Shown piece after piece: positions 1 to 8,673 of a stretch of 64,000 bases of DNA. Position 1 is the stretch's first letter, and each line of letters opens with the position of its first letter. The notes beneath the pieces were generated by a model that saw nothing but the letters and a program-made list of their open reading frames with translations, was not told the DNA's origin and made no database searches. Source of the DNA: Merdimmobilis hominis (lineage in GTDB: Bacteria; Bacillota; Clostridia; Oscillospirales; Ruminococcaceae); the NCBI RefSeq assembly GCF_900104615.1, contig NZ_LT629939.1, positions 1,909,441-1,973,440 of the forward strand, written 5' to 3'. The translations under genes were made by a program, and so were the position numbers.

Positions 1-2729
1 GGGTCTTCCGCCCGTTCAAAGGGGGTGAACACCTTGCCGAGGAACTCTTGGGACATGCCGATCCCATCGTCCTCCACCAGGAATTCAAAGCAGCCGACCC
101 CGCTCTTACCGGAGAGCTTTTCTTCCACTTTCAAGGAGATGTGACCGCCTTCACCGGTGTATTTTACCGCGTTGGACAGCAGGTTGAGGAGGATTTGCTG
201 CACTCGGGTGGGATCCCCGCGGACGGCATCGCTTTGTACGGAGATAGCCAGGGAGAGCTGCTGGCCTTTGCCCTCGGCGTCAGGGCGGATCATCTGCACA
301 GCGGCGGTCAGACAGTCGCTGAGGCGGAAGGCACTTTCATTGAGGCCGATGTTGCCAGATTCAATTTTAGACATGTCCAGTACCTCGTTGATCAGCCCCA
401 GGAGGAGGTTGCCGGAGGAGCGGATTTTTTCCAGGCAGTCCGCCAGCCTGTCCCGGTCGTCCAGCTGGTGCTCCGCAATGGCGGCCATGCCTAGGATGGC
501 ATTCATAGGGGTGCGGATATCGTGGCTCATTTTGGAAAGGAAGTCCGACTTGGCCAAGTTGGCCCGGCGGGCCCCTTCATAGGCTTCTTCCAACGCCTGT
601 TTGGCGGCTTTTTCCTCGGCTTGGCGCTCCAATTCCCGTTGCTTCTCCTCGCTGACATTGCGCAGGGTGACGATGGCGTTTTTTTCCTGTGCGTTGTCCA
701 TAGAAACTGGGTGGATTTCCAGACGAAGCCAAGGTGCCCCCCACTGCTGGAAGGGCCCTGACGGAATTCCACTTCGGTGTGCCCGCTGATCTCAGAGAAT
801 CGGGAGAGCAGTCGTCCCCGGTCACAAAGCTGGGCGACCCGCGGGCGGTCCTGCTCTTCGGCTAGGGCGAGCAAACGCTGGAATAACCCCCCGGAGAAGC
901 TGCCAATGCGGGGGAAGGGGAGGCCCTCCCGGGCTTGGGACAGACGCACAGCGTAGTATTGGTCCTCCAGTTAGGTTTACATAGAAAATGCTGAGGTAAA
1001 CGCCGCTGATGGCCTGGAGCGCCGATTGGTTCATATGCAGGCGGGTGCTGTTTTCCAGCAGGGTTTCCTTCATGGCATGGATGTTGCGGATGGTTCCCAC
1101 CACCCGGGTGAGGCGGCCGCTGTGGTAGATGGGCCGGCTGCTGATCCGGTGCCACTGATAGTAGCCGGGGGCGCTGTCTGGCGTGACTACCCGCATTTCA
1201 AAGGATTCCCCACAGCCGTTGCAGATATTGTCCATGGCGGCGGGGGCATCTTCTGGGTGGATAAAGGATTTGTCGGAAAGAAGCTTGGAATACCCGGAGA
1301 GCTCCCGGCGCTTCACCCCTTGTCTGGGGCGAGGTTCATAACTGATGAAGGTATCGGAATCGGTCAGGTATTCAAACATGATGTCGGCGCTGGACTCCAT
1401 GGCCACCCGGTACATCTCCTGTTCCTGGTTCAGCTGCTGTTGTAGGATTTTGCGCTGGGTGATGTCGATCAGTGTCCGCTGGATGATGGAATCCCCGTCT
1501 TCGGTAGATCCGACCACCATATTGGTGCCCTCCAGCCAGTGGAGCGAGCCGTCGCCCCACCGGACACGGTATTCCCGGTCCTGCCTGTCCCCGACCCGGT
1601 GCAGCTGAAAATAGGTCTGCCGCAGCATCTCCTGGTCCTCTTCTAGAACAGAACCCAGTAAACCGCCATGCCAATCCCGCAGGCCCTCCTCCATGCTCTT
1701 ATACCCCAAAAGGGAGAGGGCCGCCTGATTGAGGGAGATCAGTTCAAACTCTCCGCCGGCACGGCGGATGAACCGGATAATCCCGCAGGGGACGGTGTCG
1801 TAGATGCTGGTCAAGAGCTGGGATTGTTCCCGGATGCGCTGTGAATCCTCCTCCGACTGGGTCACATCCAGGTATAGGCTGTTGACCATCCAATGGCCCT
1901 CTGCATCTTGGGCTTTTTTGCCGCTGTCTATGATCCATTTTAAAGAACCGTCCTTGCAGCGCACCCGGTACCGGGTGGAGTAGGAGAGGCCGCCGTCCCG
2001 GAAGGCTTCGGCGCAATCAGCGAGGGCGCGCTTCAGATCAGGGGGATAGACGGCGCCCACGGCAGTGCCGCCGGTAACGGTCAAAAATTCCTCCACTGTG
2101 TAGCCGAACAGGGCAGCCGCCTCTTTGCTGACAAAAGCATAGGAATAGGCGTCATCGTCATTGCTGATTTTCAGCCCCCCTGCAATGGAGGACATGACAA
2201 CCTCCAACTGCCGATTCTGCTGGAGAGCCTGCTGTTCCAATTCCGTCAGGCGTTCCTGGACAAAATGGTAGGACTGCCTGCCTGTTTTTTCGGGGAAAAG
2301 CTCGTCCCCCACCAGCTCCTGATAGGGGTTGGAACAGTGGATGTGGACGCATCGGAACTCCTCTTCCATCCGCTGATAAACAAAGGTCACCCGCTGGTGC
2401 ACCTTTATAAACATTTTGGTTTCGGGGTTGGTGGCAATCCACATCCGGCCGGTGACTATATACAGCCCGGGAACCGGTTCCAAAGCGTCATACTCTTCAT
2501 CCCAAATCCGGCAGGGGGGAATATTCCCGGTGAGCTTTTGGAAGAAGGCATCCACCGAATCCTGACCGGTGATGTATTGCTCTTCTCCGGTGCCAAGCCA
2601 GGAGAACTGCGGCGCTAAAAAAGCGGTGATGCCTTTGGAATTGCCATCGCAGTAATGCATATGCATCAGACGGCTGGTGAGGGCTTTGGCTTCCTCCAAT
2701 TGTGGATTGTCGGTCGACGGTGTGTTCAA
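1..2729 (-). pseudogene. PAS-domain sensor histidine kinase, two frameshifts, 3' end outside window
   Basis: Reads as a multi-domain sensor kinase. A SnoaL-like N-terminal domain (about residues 10-140) precedes three PAS domains (about 175-295, 300-435, 440-560). A fourth PAS leads into HisKA with the H-box SHDIRTPMNAI near position 520, then an ATPase domain with the N/G1-type motif EDDGIGM near position 60. The start is probably TTG at 2729, behind a GGCTGGGGA site. Two frame changes break it. Near 967 the frame moves into LEDQYYAVRLSQ, at an AACCTAACT near-duplication. Near 757 it moves into FQQWGAPWLRLEIHP, as if one C were missing from a GGGCCC run. All domains are recognisable across the breaks, so this is a recent pseudogene or two sequence errors. 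No partner response regulator is visible. Confidence 0.8.
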
Positions 2730-2984
2730 TTTTGTCCCCAGCCTTTCTTGTGTAGCCTTAGAATCCCTATGGTTTTATGATATCCGATTGTGTTTTCACC
2801 GTCAAGGAAAAGGCCTTTTTACAGAGGATCCGGTTGTTGTACGCAAAAAGGAATAGTGGGGTCACTTTAGATTTCTTGGGACGCAGGCGCAAATTTGGGC
2901 CAAAGCAAAGGCCCGGAGCGCGAAATGGCTCCAGGCTTTACCATAAATACAAAGGACGGTTAAAATCGATATTTTCAGCGCGGG

Positions 2985-3020
2985 AACCAAAATAAAGCGC
3001 ACCCACAAAAGTGAGTGCGC
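2985..3020 (-). terminator. Hairpin with T-rich tail, minus strand
   Basis: The stem GCGCACTCAC / GTGGGTGCGC closes a TTTT loop and is followed on the minus strand by TTTATTTTGG. It lies between the tRNA and the kinase. The remaining 2730-3093 interval shows no convincing gene. Confidence 0.5.
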
Positions 3021-3093
3021 GATCTGTCTGCGGTGACTCGCCGCTGGGAAGCGCTGACAAAATAGATACCTGCTATAAGCGCAAGCGGCAAGG

Positions 3094-3140
3094 CAAAAGA
3101 AAAAGCTGAACCTGGAACGCGGATTGCGTCCAGGCTCAGC
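3094..3140 (-). terminator. Intrinsic terminator of tRNA-Leu
   Basis: A long imperfect stem (GCTGAGCCTGGACGC / GCGTTCCAGGTTCAGC) starts right after the tRNA CCA end. It is followed by TTTTTCTTTT on the minus strand. Confidence 0.75.
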
Positions 3141-3141
3141 C

Positions 3142-3228
3142 TGGTGCCGCTGGCGGGACTTGAACCCGCACACTGTTGCCAGCCAGGGATTTTAAGTCCC
3201 TTGTGTCTGCCGATTCCACCACAGCGGC
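3142..3228 (-). tRNA. tRNA-Leu (anticodon UAA)
   Basis: An 87-nt class II tRNA with encoded CCA. The acceptor stem GCCGCTG / CAGCGGC pairs perfectly and the discriminator is A. The anticodon stem GGGA/TCCC closes a loop CTTAAAA, giving anticodon UAA (reads UUA). There is a long variable arm and a T-arm GCGGGTTCAAGTCCCGC. It stands alone with its own terminator. Confidence 0.97.
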
Positions 3229-3274
3229 CAATTTATTACTCAAATATCATACAATATTTGGGTGATGAAGTCAA

Positions 3275-3310
3275 GGCAAAAGAAAAAGGAGGCGGATTTC
3301 CGCCTCCTTT
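3275..3310 (-). terminator. Intrinsic terminator of the first membrane-pair operon
   Basis: GGAGGCGG / CCGCCTCC stem with a short AAAT loop, followed by TTTTTCTTTTG on the minus strand, 13 bases beyond the stop of the small subunit gene. Confidence 0.85.
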
Positions 3311-3322
3311 GCATAACACCAG

Positions 3323-3805
3323 CTAGATAGCGCCTGTCGTCATCAAAATAACCTGTGCGAAGATCACCGAACCAAAGAAAATGGCAAAGAAGGAGACACA
3401 GGCGGTCACAACAATGCCCACGCCTTGTTTTACAAATTCATCCAAATCCTTGCCGATAGAAATACCTGCGTAGGCGAGAATGGGGGTGCACAGAGAGAGC
3501 AGATTCATTTTATTCAGTTCTGCCACATAGTATTCCGCAATGGGGGAGAAACCGGGAATACTGATCAAAATAGAAAGCAGGCTGATATAAATAATAGTGG
3601 GAAGTTTTACTTTGATGGTTTTGCGGGCCAGGTCATCCACCAAGCATCCGGCCACAACCACCAGGAACATCATGATCAATCCAGGAGCGGCTTCCAAAGG
3701 AGTGATGGGACGGCCTGTTTTGGACGAGGAAATATAGTTGCCGATGGAGGCGAATACCGCACTGAGGAACAGGACTTTGATTCGAGTAATCCAAGTTTCA
3801 GACAT
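3323..3805 (-). CDS. Small integral membrane protein, subunit of duplicated transporter-like pair (copy A)
   Basis: 160 residues, strongly hydrophobic, about four to five membrane segments, no signal peptide. Distinctive stretches are ISSSKTG (about 27-33), ISIPGFSPIAEYY and TPILAYAGISIGKDLDEF. Start ATG at 3805 behind AAAGGAGGATTGTGTT. It follows the large subunit gene by 14 bases and is probably translated from the same message. A close paralog lies at 5168-5662 in the same arrangement. Pairs of adjacent membrane genes of this type often form a two-component transporter. The function here is inferred only from topology and gene pairing; the large partner resembles DUF3100 proteins. Confidence 0.7.
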   Translation of the reverse strand: MSETWITRIKVLFLSAVFASIGNYISSSKTGRPITPLEAAPGLIMMFLVVVAGCLVDDLARKTIKVKLPTIIYISLLSILISIPGFSPIAEYYVAELNKMNLLSLCTPILAYAGISIGKDLDEFVKQGVGIVVTACVSFFAIFFGSVIFAQVILMTTGAI

Positions 3806-3819
3806 AACACAATCCTCCT

Positions 3820-4629
3820 TTATTCTGCTTTGTTGTTGGCCGAAGCTTTTGCAGGTTTAGGCTCCCGTTTGCAGATCCGATACATAAAGTTAGCCAAAGG
3901 CAGGGCCAGGAACAAGGTGACATACATGCCGGTGACACTGCCAATTACCTGTCCTCCTGCGGTGTACGCCTGAATCTGATCAGCATATTGAGGATATGCT
4001 TCTACAATAGCGCCCATACAAGCGGCCATCATAGAAGAGGAACCAACTGCTGCACCGATAGCCAAAGAATAAGGATGGAAGAAGCCTAAGCTGCAGAAGA
4101 GAGAGGCCATCAGGCCATTGAAGATAGTGCCCAACAAGGTGCCGGTGATATAACCACCCATAACGCCCTGGCCTTCAGGAGAATCCAGGCCGTACATGTT
4201 GCCGATGATGGCGATGGCGTCCTCACGGGAGGTGGAGAAACCGCACCCCACGGCTTGGCGCCCCATTTTAAAAATTAAAACGCCGACGGGAACTGCCAAC
4301 AAGGGGACAGCGAGCTTTTTGGTGACCGCAGTGACCAACAGAGCGGGTCCGGCGGAAAATACCGTCTCCAGATTAGGACCAACAGTAGAAGACATTTTGG
4401 CTGTCAAATACATGACCGAAATGGTGATGTAGGGAACGGCGGTGGTCATCATCTCCATCGTGATCAGTTTCATTTTCGCCAGAATGATACCGATGATCAG
4501 AGCATACAACATGGGAAGGAGAGTAAAGCCAACCGGTCCGAATTTGAATGGCTTGGAGCCGATCAGCTCACTGACCAAGACCATTCCAAAGCAGAAGGCA
4601 TGAACTTTCCAGTCTTTCAAATACTTCAT
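3820..4629 (-). CDS. Large integral membrane protein, DUF3100-like transporter subunit (copy A)
   Basis: 269 residues with about seven to eight predicted membrane helices, starting MKYLKDWKVHAFCF. The start is ATG at 4629 behind AAAAGGGGTTGCATT; an in-frame upstream extension to 4689 lacks a ribosome site. Recognisable pieces are FGPVGFTLLPMLYALIIGI, STSREDAIAIIGNMYG, DSPEGQGVMGGYITGTLLG and a Lys-rich tail. From memory these match the DUF3100 family, which has no established substrate. First gene of an operon with the 160-residue protein at 3323; promoter at 4781-4809. The paralog at 5680-6471 shows the whole operon was duplicated. Confidence 0.65.
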   Translation of the reverse strand: MKYLKDWKVHAFCFGMVLVSELIGSKPFKFGPVGFTLLPMLYALIIGIILAKMKLITMEMMTTAVPYITISVMYLTAKMSSTVGPNLETVFSAGPALLVTAVTKKLAVPLLAVPVGVLIFKMGRQAVGCGFSTSREDAIAIIGNMYGLDSPEGQGVMGGYITGTLLGTIFNGLMASLFCSLGFFHPYSLAIGAAVGSSSMMAACMGAIVEAYPQYADQIQAYTAGGQVIGSVTGMYVTLFLALPLANFMYRICKREPKPAKASANNKAE

Positions 4630-4780
4630 AATGCAACCCCTTTTCTCACACAGTATTTCTCCGGGCAAACGGTGCCCAGATAGAAACAATTGGTACGATT
4701 AGACGGATACGCTTGGCTGGTTCATCGTGGGTAGGTTGGGCGCCTGTCTTTGGGTTTTCCAGTAGCTACTCTGTATCTTT

Positions 4781-4809
4781 ATAGTATCATAAGCACTATA
4801 TATTTTCAA
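4781..4809 (-). promoter_or_regulatory. Sigma-A-type promoter for membrane pair copy A
   Basis: TTGAAA-N17-TACTAT on the minus strand, with an AT-rich upstream stretch. It is about 150 bases before the ATG at 4629. Confidence 0.75.
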
Positions 4810-5116
4810 TGAAATATTTATGATTTGTTAATATTTTTTATGAAATAAAACAAAGGATTCTTAATATTCTTTCGTAGGCGGACAATTCGTACAAAAATGT
4901 GGCAAAGTTACAGGCAGCCTTACTATATCGAAGGACAGAATGATACAATTTTTATCATATTTCCTGTGATAGAGTGAGAAAAAGCGGGTTGGGCAAGATG
5001 ACAGGGAGAAAGGCTGGAAAAATAGCATGTGCCCTGGCGAGAGGAGGAGCTTCACAGCCTGTGGGGGAAATACAGACCAACCAGAAGGATGGGGATCTTA
5101 GATGGAACAGGGGTAT
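4810..5116. other. Intergenic stretch without recognisable features
   Basis: Between the copy A promoter and the copy B terminator. No open frame with a ribosome site and no clear RNA structure was seen. The short frames present overlap the terminator and have no family resemblance. Confidence 0.5.
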
Positions 5117-5150
5117 AAAAAAAGCGGCTGCAATTGCAGCCGCTTTTTTT
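5117..5150 (-). terminator. Bidirectional-looking terminator after membrane pair copy B
   Basis: AAAGCGGCTGCAATTGCAGC and its complement form an uninterrupted stem flanked by A and T runs on both sides. It ends the minus-strand operon 17 bases after the stop at 5168. Confidence 0.9.
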
Positions 5151-5167
5151 GGAAAAAGAATATTCGG

Positions 5168-5662
5168 TTAGATAACGCCGGTCATCATCAGAACAACCTG
5201 TGCGATCAGTGCGGAACCAACATAGGTACCGATGAAAGCAGCAATAGCAGTGCACATGATACCCAAGCCCTGTTTCTTGAACTCATCCAGGTCTTTACCG
5301 ATGGAGATACCGGCATAAGCCAGAATGGGGGTACACAGAGACATCAGGTTCATTTTGTTCAGCTCAGCGCAGAAATACTCAGCGATAGGGGAGAAACCGG
5401 GGATGCTGAGCAGCATGGAGATAGCGGAGATGTACAGAATGCTGGGCAGGTTGATCTTAAATTTACGCAGGGTGTCATCCAGGATGCAGCCTACAACAAC
5501 GCAGAACAGCATCATAGCCAGGCCGGGAACCGCCTCGAGGGGGGTAACAGGAGCGCCGGTTTTGGAGGAAGAAATATAGTTTGCAATTGCAGCGAAGACA
5601 CCGCTGAACAGCAGTACCTTACCCCTGGTGATCCAGGTTTCCATCATGCTTGTTTTTTCCAT
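5168..5662 (-). CDS. Small integral membrane protein, subunit of duplicated transporter-like pair (copy B)
   Basis: 164 residues, clearly paralogous along its length to the protein at 3323-3805. It shares ETWITRGKVL, ISSSKTG, ISIPGFSPIAEY and TPILAYAGISIGKDLDEF. About four to five membrane segments. Start ATG at 5662 behind AGAGGAGGATTATACACT; a second ATG six codons in is less well placed. It is 17 bases behind the large subunit gene at 5680. Codon use is more GC-biased than in copy A, which suggests the copies are not newly duplicated or are differently expressed. Substrate unknown. Confidence 0.7.
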   Translation of the reverse strand: MEKTSMMETWITRGKVLLFSGVFAAIANYISSSKTGAPVTPLEAVPGLAMMLFCVVVGCILDDTLRKFKINLPSILYISAISMLLSIPGFSPIAEYFCAELNKMNLMSLCTPILAYAGISIGKDLDEFKKQGLGIMCTAIAAFIGTYVGSALIAQVVLMMTGVI

Positions 5663-5679
5663 AGTGTATAATCCTCCTC

Positions 5680-6471
5680 TTATTTCGCAGCCTTGGCAGG
5701 TTTTTTCTCGTGTTTCAGAACTCTGTACAGCCAGTTGGTGACAGGGATAGCCACGAACAGGGACATGTACATGCCATCGACGCTGGTCAGCACCTGGCTG
5801 GTGGCGGCATAAGCCTCAATCTGGCCGGCCATTTCGGGGTGAGCGGCAACAACGGGAGCCAAAGCAGCGGACATCATGGAAGCGGAACCGGTACCAGCAG
5901 CCATACCCAGCGCATAGGGGTGGAACAGGCCAGTCTTGTCCAGCATGCTAGCCATCAGACCGTTGAAGATGGTGCCCAGCAGGGTACCGGTGATGTAAGC
6001 GCCCATAACGCCCTGGCCCTCGGGGGAGTCCAGACCATACAGGTTGCCGACGATGGCGATGGAGCCCTCACGGGAGGTGGAGAAGGAAGCACCAACAGCA
6101 GCACGCCCCATTTTGAAGACGCAGACAGCGATAGGCAGCGCCAGGAAGATGGTGCCCAGGTTGCCGAACTCCTGCAGGATCAGAGCGGGACCAGCGTTCA
6201 GAACAGCTTCCAGGTTGGGGCCGATGGAAGAGGCCATCTTGGCGGTCAGGTACATTACCGAAATGGTAATGTAGGGAGAAGCGGTGGTCATCATCTCTCT
6301 GTCAATCAGTTTGAACTGAGCCAGGATGATACCGATAATCAGAGCGTACAGCATGGGGAACAGGGTGAAGCCAACCGGTCCGAAGTTAAAAGAATGCTTA
6401 CCGATGAGCTCACTGACGATCACCATGACAAAGCACAGCGCGTGGACTTTCCAATCCTTGAGATACTTCAT
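5680..6471 (-). CDS. Large integral membrane protein, DUF3100-like transporter subunit (copy B)
   Basis: 263 residues starting MKYLKDWKVHALCFVM. Start ATG at 6471 behind AAAAAGGGGTTATGTC; an open frame continues up to 6594 but has no site there. Shares FGPVGFTL.PMLYALIIGIILA, STSREGSIAIVGN and LDSPEGQGVMGAYITGTLLG with copy A. About seven to eight membrane helices and a Lys-rich end. It heads an operon with 5168-5662 and is transcribed away from the M20 amidohydrolase array, whose promoter lies about 470 bases off. A role in moving the array's substrates or products is an inference from this divergent placement. Confidence 0.65.
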   Translation of the reverse strand: MKYLKDWKVHALCFVMVIVSELIGKHSFNFGPVGFTLFPMLYALIIGIILAQFKLIDREMMTTASPYITISVMYLTAKMASSIGPNLEAVLNAGPALILQEFGNLGTIFLALPIAVCVFKMGRAAVGASFSTSREGSIAIVGNLYGLDSPEGQGVMGAYITGTLLGTIFNGLMASMLDKTGLFHPYALGMAAGTGSASMMSAALAPVVAAHPEMAGQIEAYAATSQVLTSVDGMYMSLFVAIPVTNWLYRVLKHEKKPAKAAK

Positions 6472-6518
6472 GACATAACCCCTTTTTCTTTGTTTTGTTT
6501 GAAGGCAGGTCCTGCTCC

Positions 6519-6589
6519 GCCTTCTCAATACTGTGTGTGACCACAAAGAATAGTAGGCCTTCTCAACGATACGAATGAGGAGAAAGCCT
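6519..6589 (-). repeat. Leader repeats and hairpin in copy B 5' region
   Basis: GCCTTCTCAA occurs at 6519-6528 and 6557-6566. The second copy lies in an inverted repeat (AGGCCTTCTC at 6555-6564 against GAGAAAGCCT at 6580-6589). It sits in the untranslated leader between promoter and start codon. Either copy could pair with the downstream arm, so alternative folds are possible. Confidence 0.45.
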
Positions 6590-6614
6590 AACATTCCTTG
6601 GTCTCATGTCTAAG

Positions 6615-6643
6615 ATATTAACACAATGTAAATACAAATGCAA
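6615..6643 (-). promoter_or_regulatory. Sigma-A-type promoter for membrane pair copy B
   Basis: TTGCAT-N17-TAATAT on the minus strand, about 145 bases upstream of the ATG at 6471. Confidence 0.7.
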
Positions 6644-7084
6644 TCTTTCCGGGGAGTGCGGCAGACGATTTTGATATTCTAAACAGCTTTTTCAAAAAAT
6701 CCTAACGAATTTGCATAAAAAAAGTGGGGGAATCCCTGCAAAATAATTGCAACATAAAGACGGTGTATGTGAATATTGATCATGATTGCTAAAGGAATTT
6801 GTCTAATTTTCTAAAAAATATAAATTTTTTTGCATGACGATACTATTTTTGCAGGGAAATTGCCCCTGCCGTGCCATCCATTTCTAACAAATCCCTTGAT
6901 TCCTGGTTGCTTTTTTTGCCTTGGGAAAGGTGGATATAGATAGAGCAGCAGCTTGTTATTGATATTTTCGATATTTCTCCCCTGGAGGACAAAACATTCG
7001 TTTTTGTCTCTAGCTAAACTCCATAGGAATCTTTAAACAAATTGGCTATAATGGTTAAATCATCGGCTGGGCATTCCTTTTTCG
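6644..7084. other. AT-rich divergent intergenic region
   Basis: Separates the divergent membrane-pair and amidohydrolase transcription units. It contains several A and T runs and TTGCAT-like hexamers, but no frame with a ribosome site and no stable terminator. It may hold regulator sites that I cannot name. Confidence 0.4.
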
Positions 7085-7113
7085 TTGAAATCGAACCCCC
7101 TGTGTGGTATATT
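7085..7113 (+). promoter_or_regulatory. Promoter of the M20 amidohydrolase array
   Basis: TTGAAA-N17-TATATT. The 190-base leader downstream contains an imperfect dyad around 7137-7172 (ATTGCA ... TGCAAT), a possible operator. Confidence 0.65.
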
Positions 7114-7308
7114 ATAGATAGTCTTTTGGTTGGAATTGGATTGCAGTTGTGCAGTATTTACAATGCAATTGTACTTTTTTAGCAAGTTTCCCCATGAATC
7201 CCGTTGGAATGATCCAGTAGACTGGGCGATTGGGAGAAGATACATTATTTTAATGGAGTGGGGGGGCTGCCGCTTTCCGGGGCCCCGCAGAACCAAGGGA
7301 GGAATACC

Positions 7309-8628
7309 ATGCCAGTTTCCCGCCAGGAATTGAAGGAGAGGGCTTTTGCAGCCATTGACCAAAACCGGGATAAGATCATCGCCTTGGGTGATTCCATCTT
7401 CGCTGAGCCGGAATTGGGTTTTAAAGAGGTCAAGACCGCGGCCAAAATCAAAAAGGTATTTGAAGAACTGGGCTATGAATATCAGGACGGCGCCGCCATC
7501 ACCGGCGTCATTGCACCCCGCAAGGGCAAAGAATCCAAGATGAAGGTCGCCGTCATGGGCGAGCTGGACGCCGTAGTCGCCCCCGGGCACCGCTGTGCCG
7601 ACCCCAAGACCGGCGCTGCCCACTCCTGCGGCCACAACTGCATGATCGCCGCCCTGTCCGGCGTGGCTTATGCCCTAAAGGACACCGGGATTATGGAAGA
7701 GCTCTCCGGCGACATTGTGCTGATGGCTGTCCCCGCGGAGGAATACGTGGAAATCGGCTACCGCAACGAGCTGAAAAAAGAGGGAAAAATCTACTTCCTG
7801 GGCGGCAAACCAGAGTTCATCCGCCTGGGTTACCTGGATGATGTTGATGTCCTGTTGATGCAGCACTCCGCCAACTACGAAGGGGAGCAGAAACGGGCTT
7901 ATGCCGGAGGGGAGACCATCGGCTTTTTGGGCAAATTGGTCCATTACATCGGCAAGGAAGCCCATGCCGGCGGTGCGCCCCACCTGGGGATCAACGCCCT
8001 CAACGCGGCCCAGATCGGCCTGATGGCGGTCAACGCCCAGCGGGAGACCTTCCAGGACAAAGACCACATCCGGGTCCATCCCATCATGACAAAAGGCGGC
8101 GACCTGGTCAACGTGGTCCCCGCTGACGTCTGCATCGAAACCTATGTCCGCGGCGGCTCAGTGGAAGCTATCTTTGACGCCTCCGCCAAGGTGGACCGGG
8201 CCTTTAAGGCTGGCGCTGACGCCGTAGGCGCCAAGTGTGAGATCACCAATCTCCCCGGCTATCTGCCGACGGATTTTTCTAAAGACCTCTACGATCTCAA
8301 CTATGAGAATCTGAAGCTGATCATCGGCGAGGAGCAGGCAGGGTACCAAGCCCCTTTGAGCACCGCTTCCGGCGATTTGGGGGATGTCTCCCACATTATG
8401 CCCTGTATCCAAGCCAGCATCGGCGGCGCAGTGGGGGTGTTCCACAGCGAGAATTTTGAGATCGGTGACAAGGAGCTGGCCTACATTGTACCGGCCAAAC
8501 TTCTGGTTGCCACCGCCATCGACCTGCTGGCCGATGGGGCAAAAACCGGCCTGGCCGTCAAGGCAAACTTCCGCCCCAAGATGACAAAACAGGAGTACCT
8601 CACCGTCTGGGGCGGCATGAAAGAGTAA
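7309..8628 (+). CDS. M20-family amidohydrolase, array copy 1
   Basis: 439 residues, cytosolic. M20 enzymes of the aminoacylase/amidohydrolase branch cleave amide bonds with a two-metal centre. Candidate ligands are visible: Asp87 in GELDAVV, Cys107 and His109 in AHSCGHN, Glu144-Glu145 in VPAEEY (general base plus ligand), His219 in KEAHAGG and His379 in VFHSENFE. The Cys ligand points to the M20D-like branch (IAA-amino acid/hippurate type). The lid and dimer domain carries YIGKEAHAGGAPHLGINAL (213-231). A subfamily mark is FLGGKPEF (163-170). Start ATG at 7309 behind AAGGGAGGAATACC; a longer frame from 7258 lacks a site. First of eight tandem paralogs. The substrate is unknown; its variable loop (187-203) and the stretch 321-355 differ most from the others. 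Confidence 0.88.
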   Translation: MPVSRQELKERAFAAIDQNRDKIIALGDSIFAEPELGFKEVKTAAKIKKVFEELGYEYQDGAAITGVIAPRKGKESKMKVAVMGELDAVVAPGHRCADPKTGAAHSCGHNCMIAALSGVAYALKDTGIMEELSGDIVLMAVPAEEYVEIGYRNELKKEGKIYFLGGKPEFIRLGYLDDVDVLLMQHSANYEGEQKRAYAGGETIGFLGKLVHYIGKEAHAGGAPHLGINALNAAQIGLMAVNAQRETFQDKDHIRVHPIMTKGGDLVNVVPADVCIETYVRGGSVEAIFDASAKVDRAFKAGADAVGAKCEITNLPGYLPTDFSKDLYDLNYENLKLIIGEEQAGYQAPLSTASGDLGDVSHIMPCIQASIGGAVGVFHSENFEIGDKELAYIVPAKLLVATAIDLLADGAKTGLAVKANFRPKMTKQEYLTVWGGMKE

Positions 8629-8673
8629 GCTTATACCAATTTCTATACATTATTATAATAGGAGGAGTTTAAA

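Noticed and set aside
2777..3173. Short frames between the kinase and tRNA-Leu
   Set aside because: They overlap the tRNA or its terminator, are Arg/Cys-rich, and have no start context.
4861..5171. Small frames on both strands in the gap between the two membrane operons
   Set aside because: No plausible sites; one overlaps the terminator stem and translates its repeat as Ala/Lys runs.
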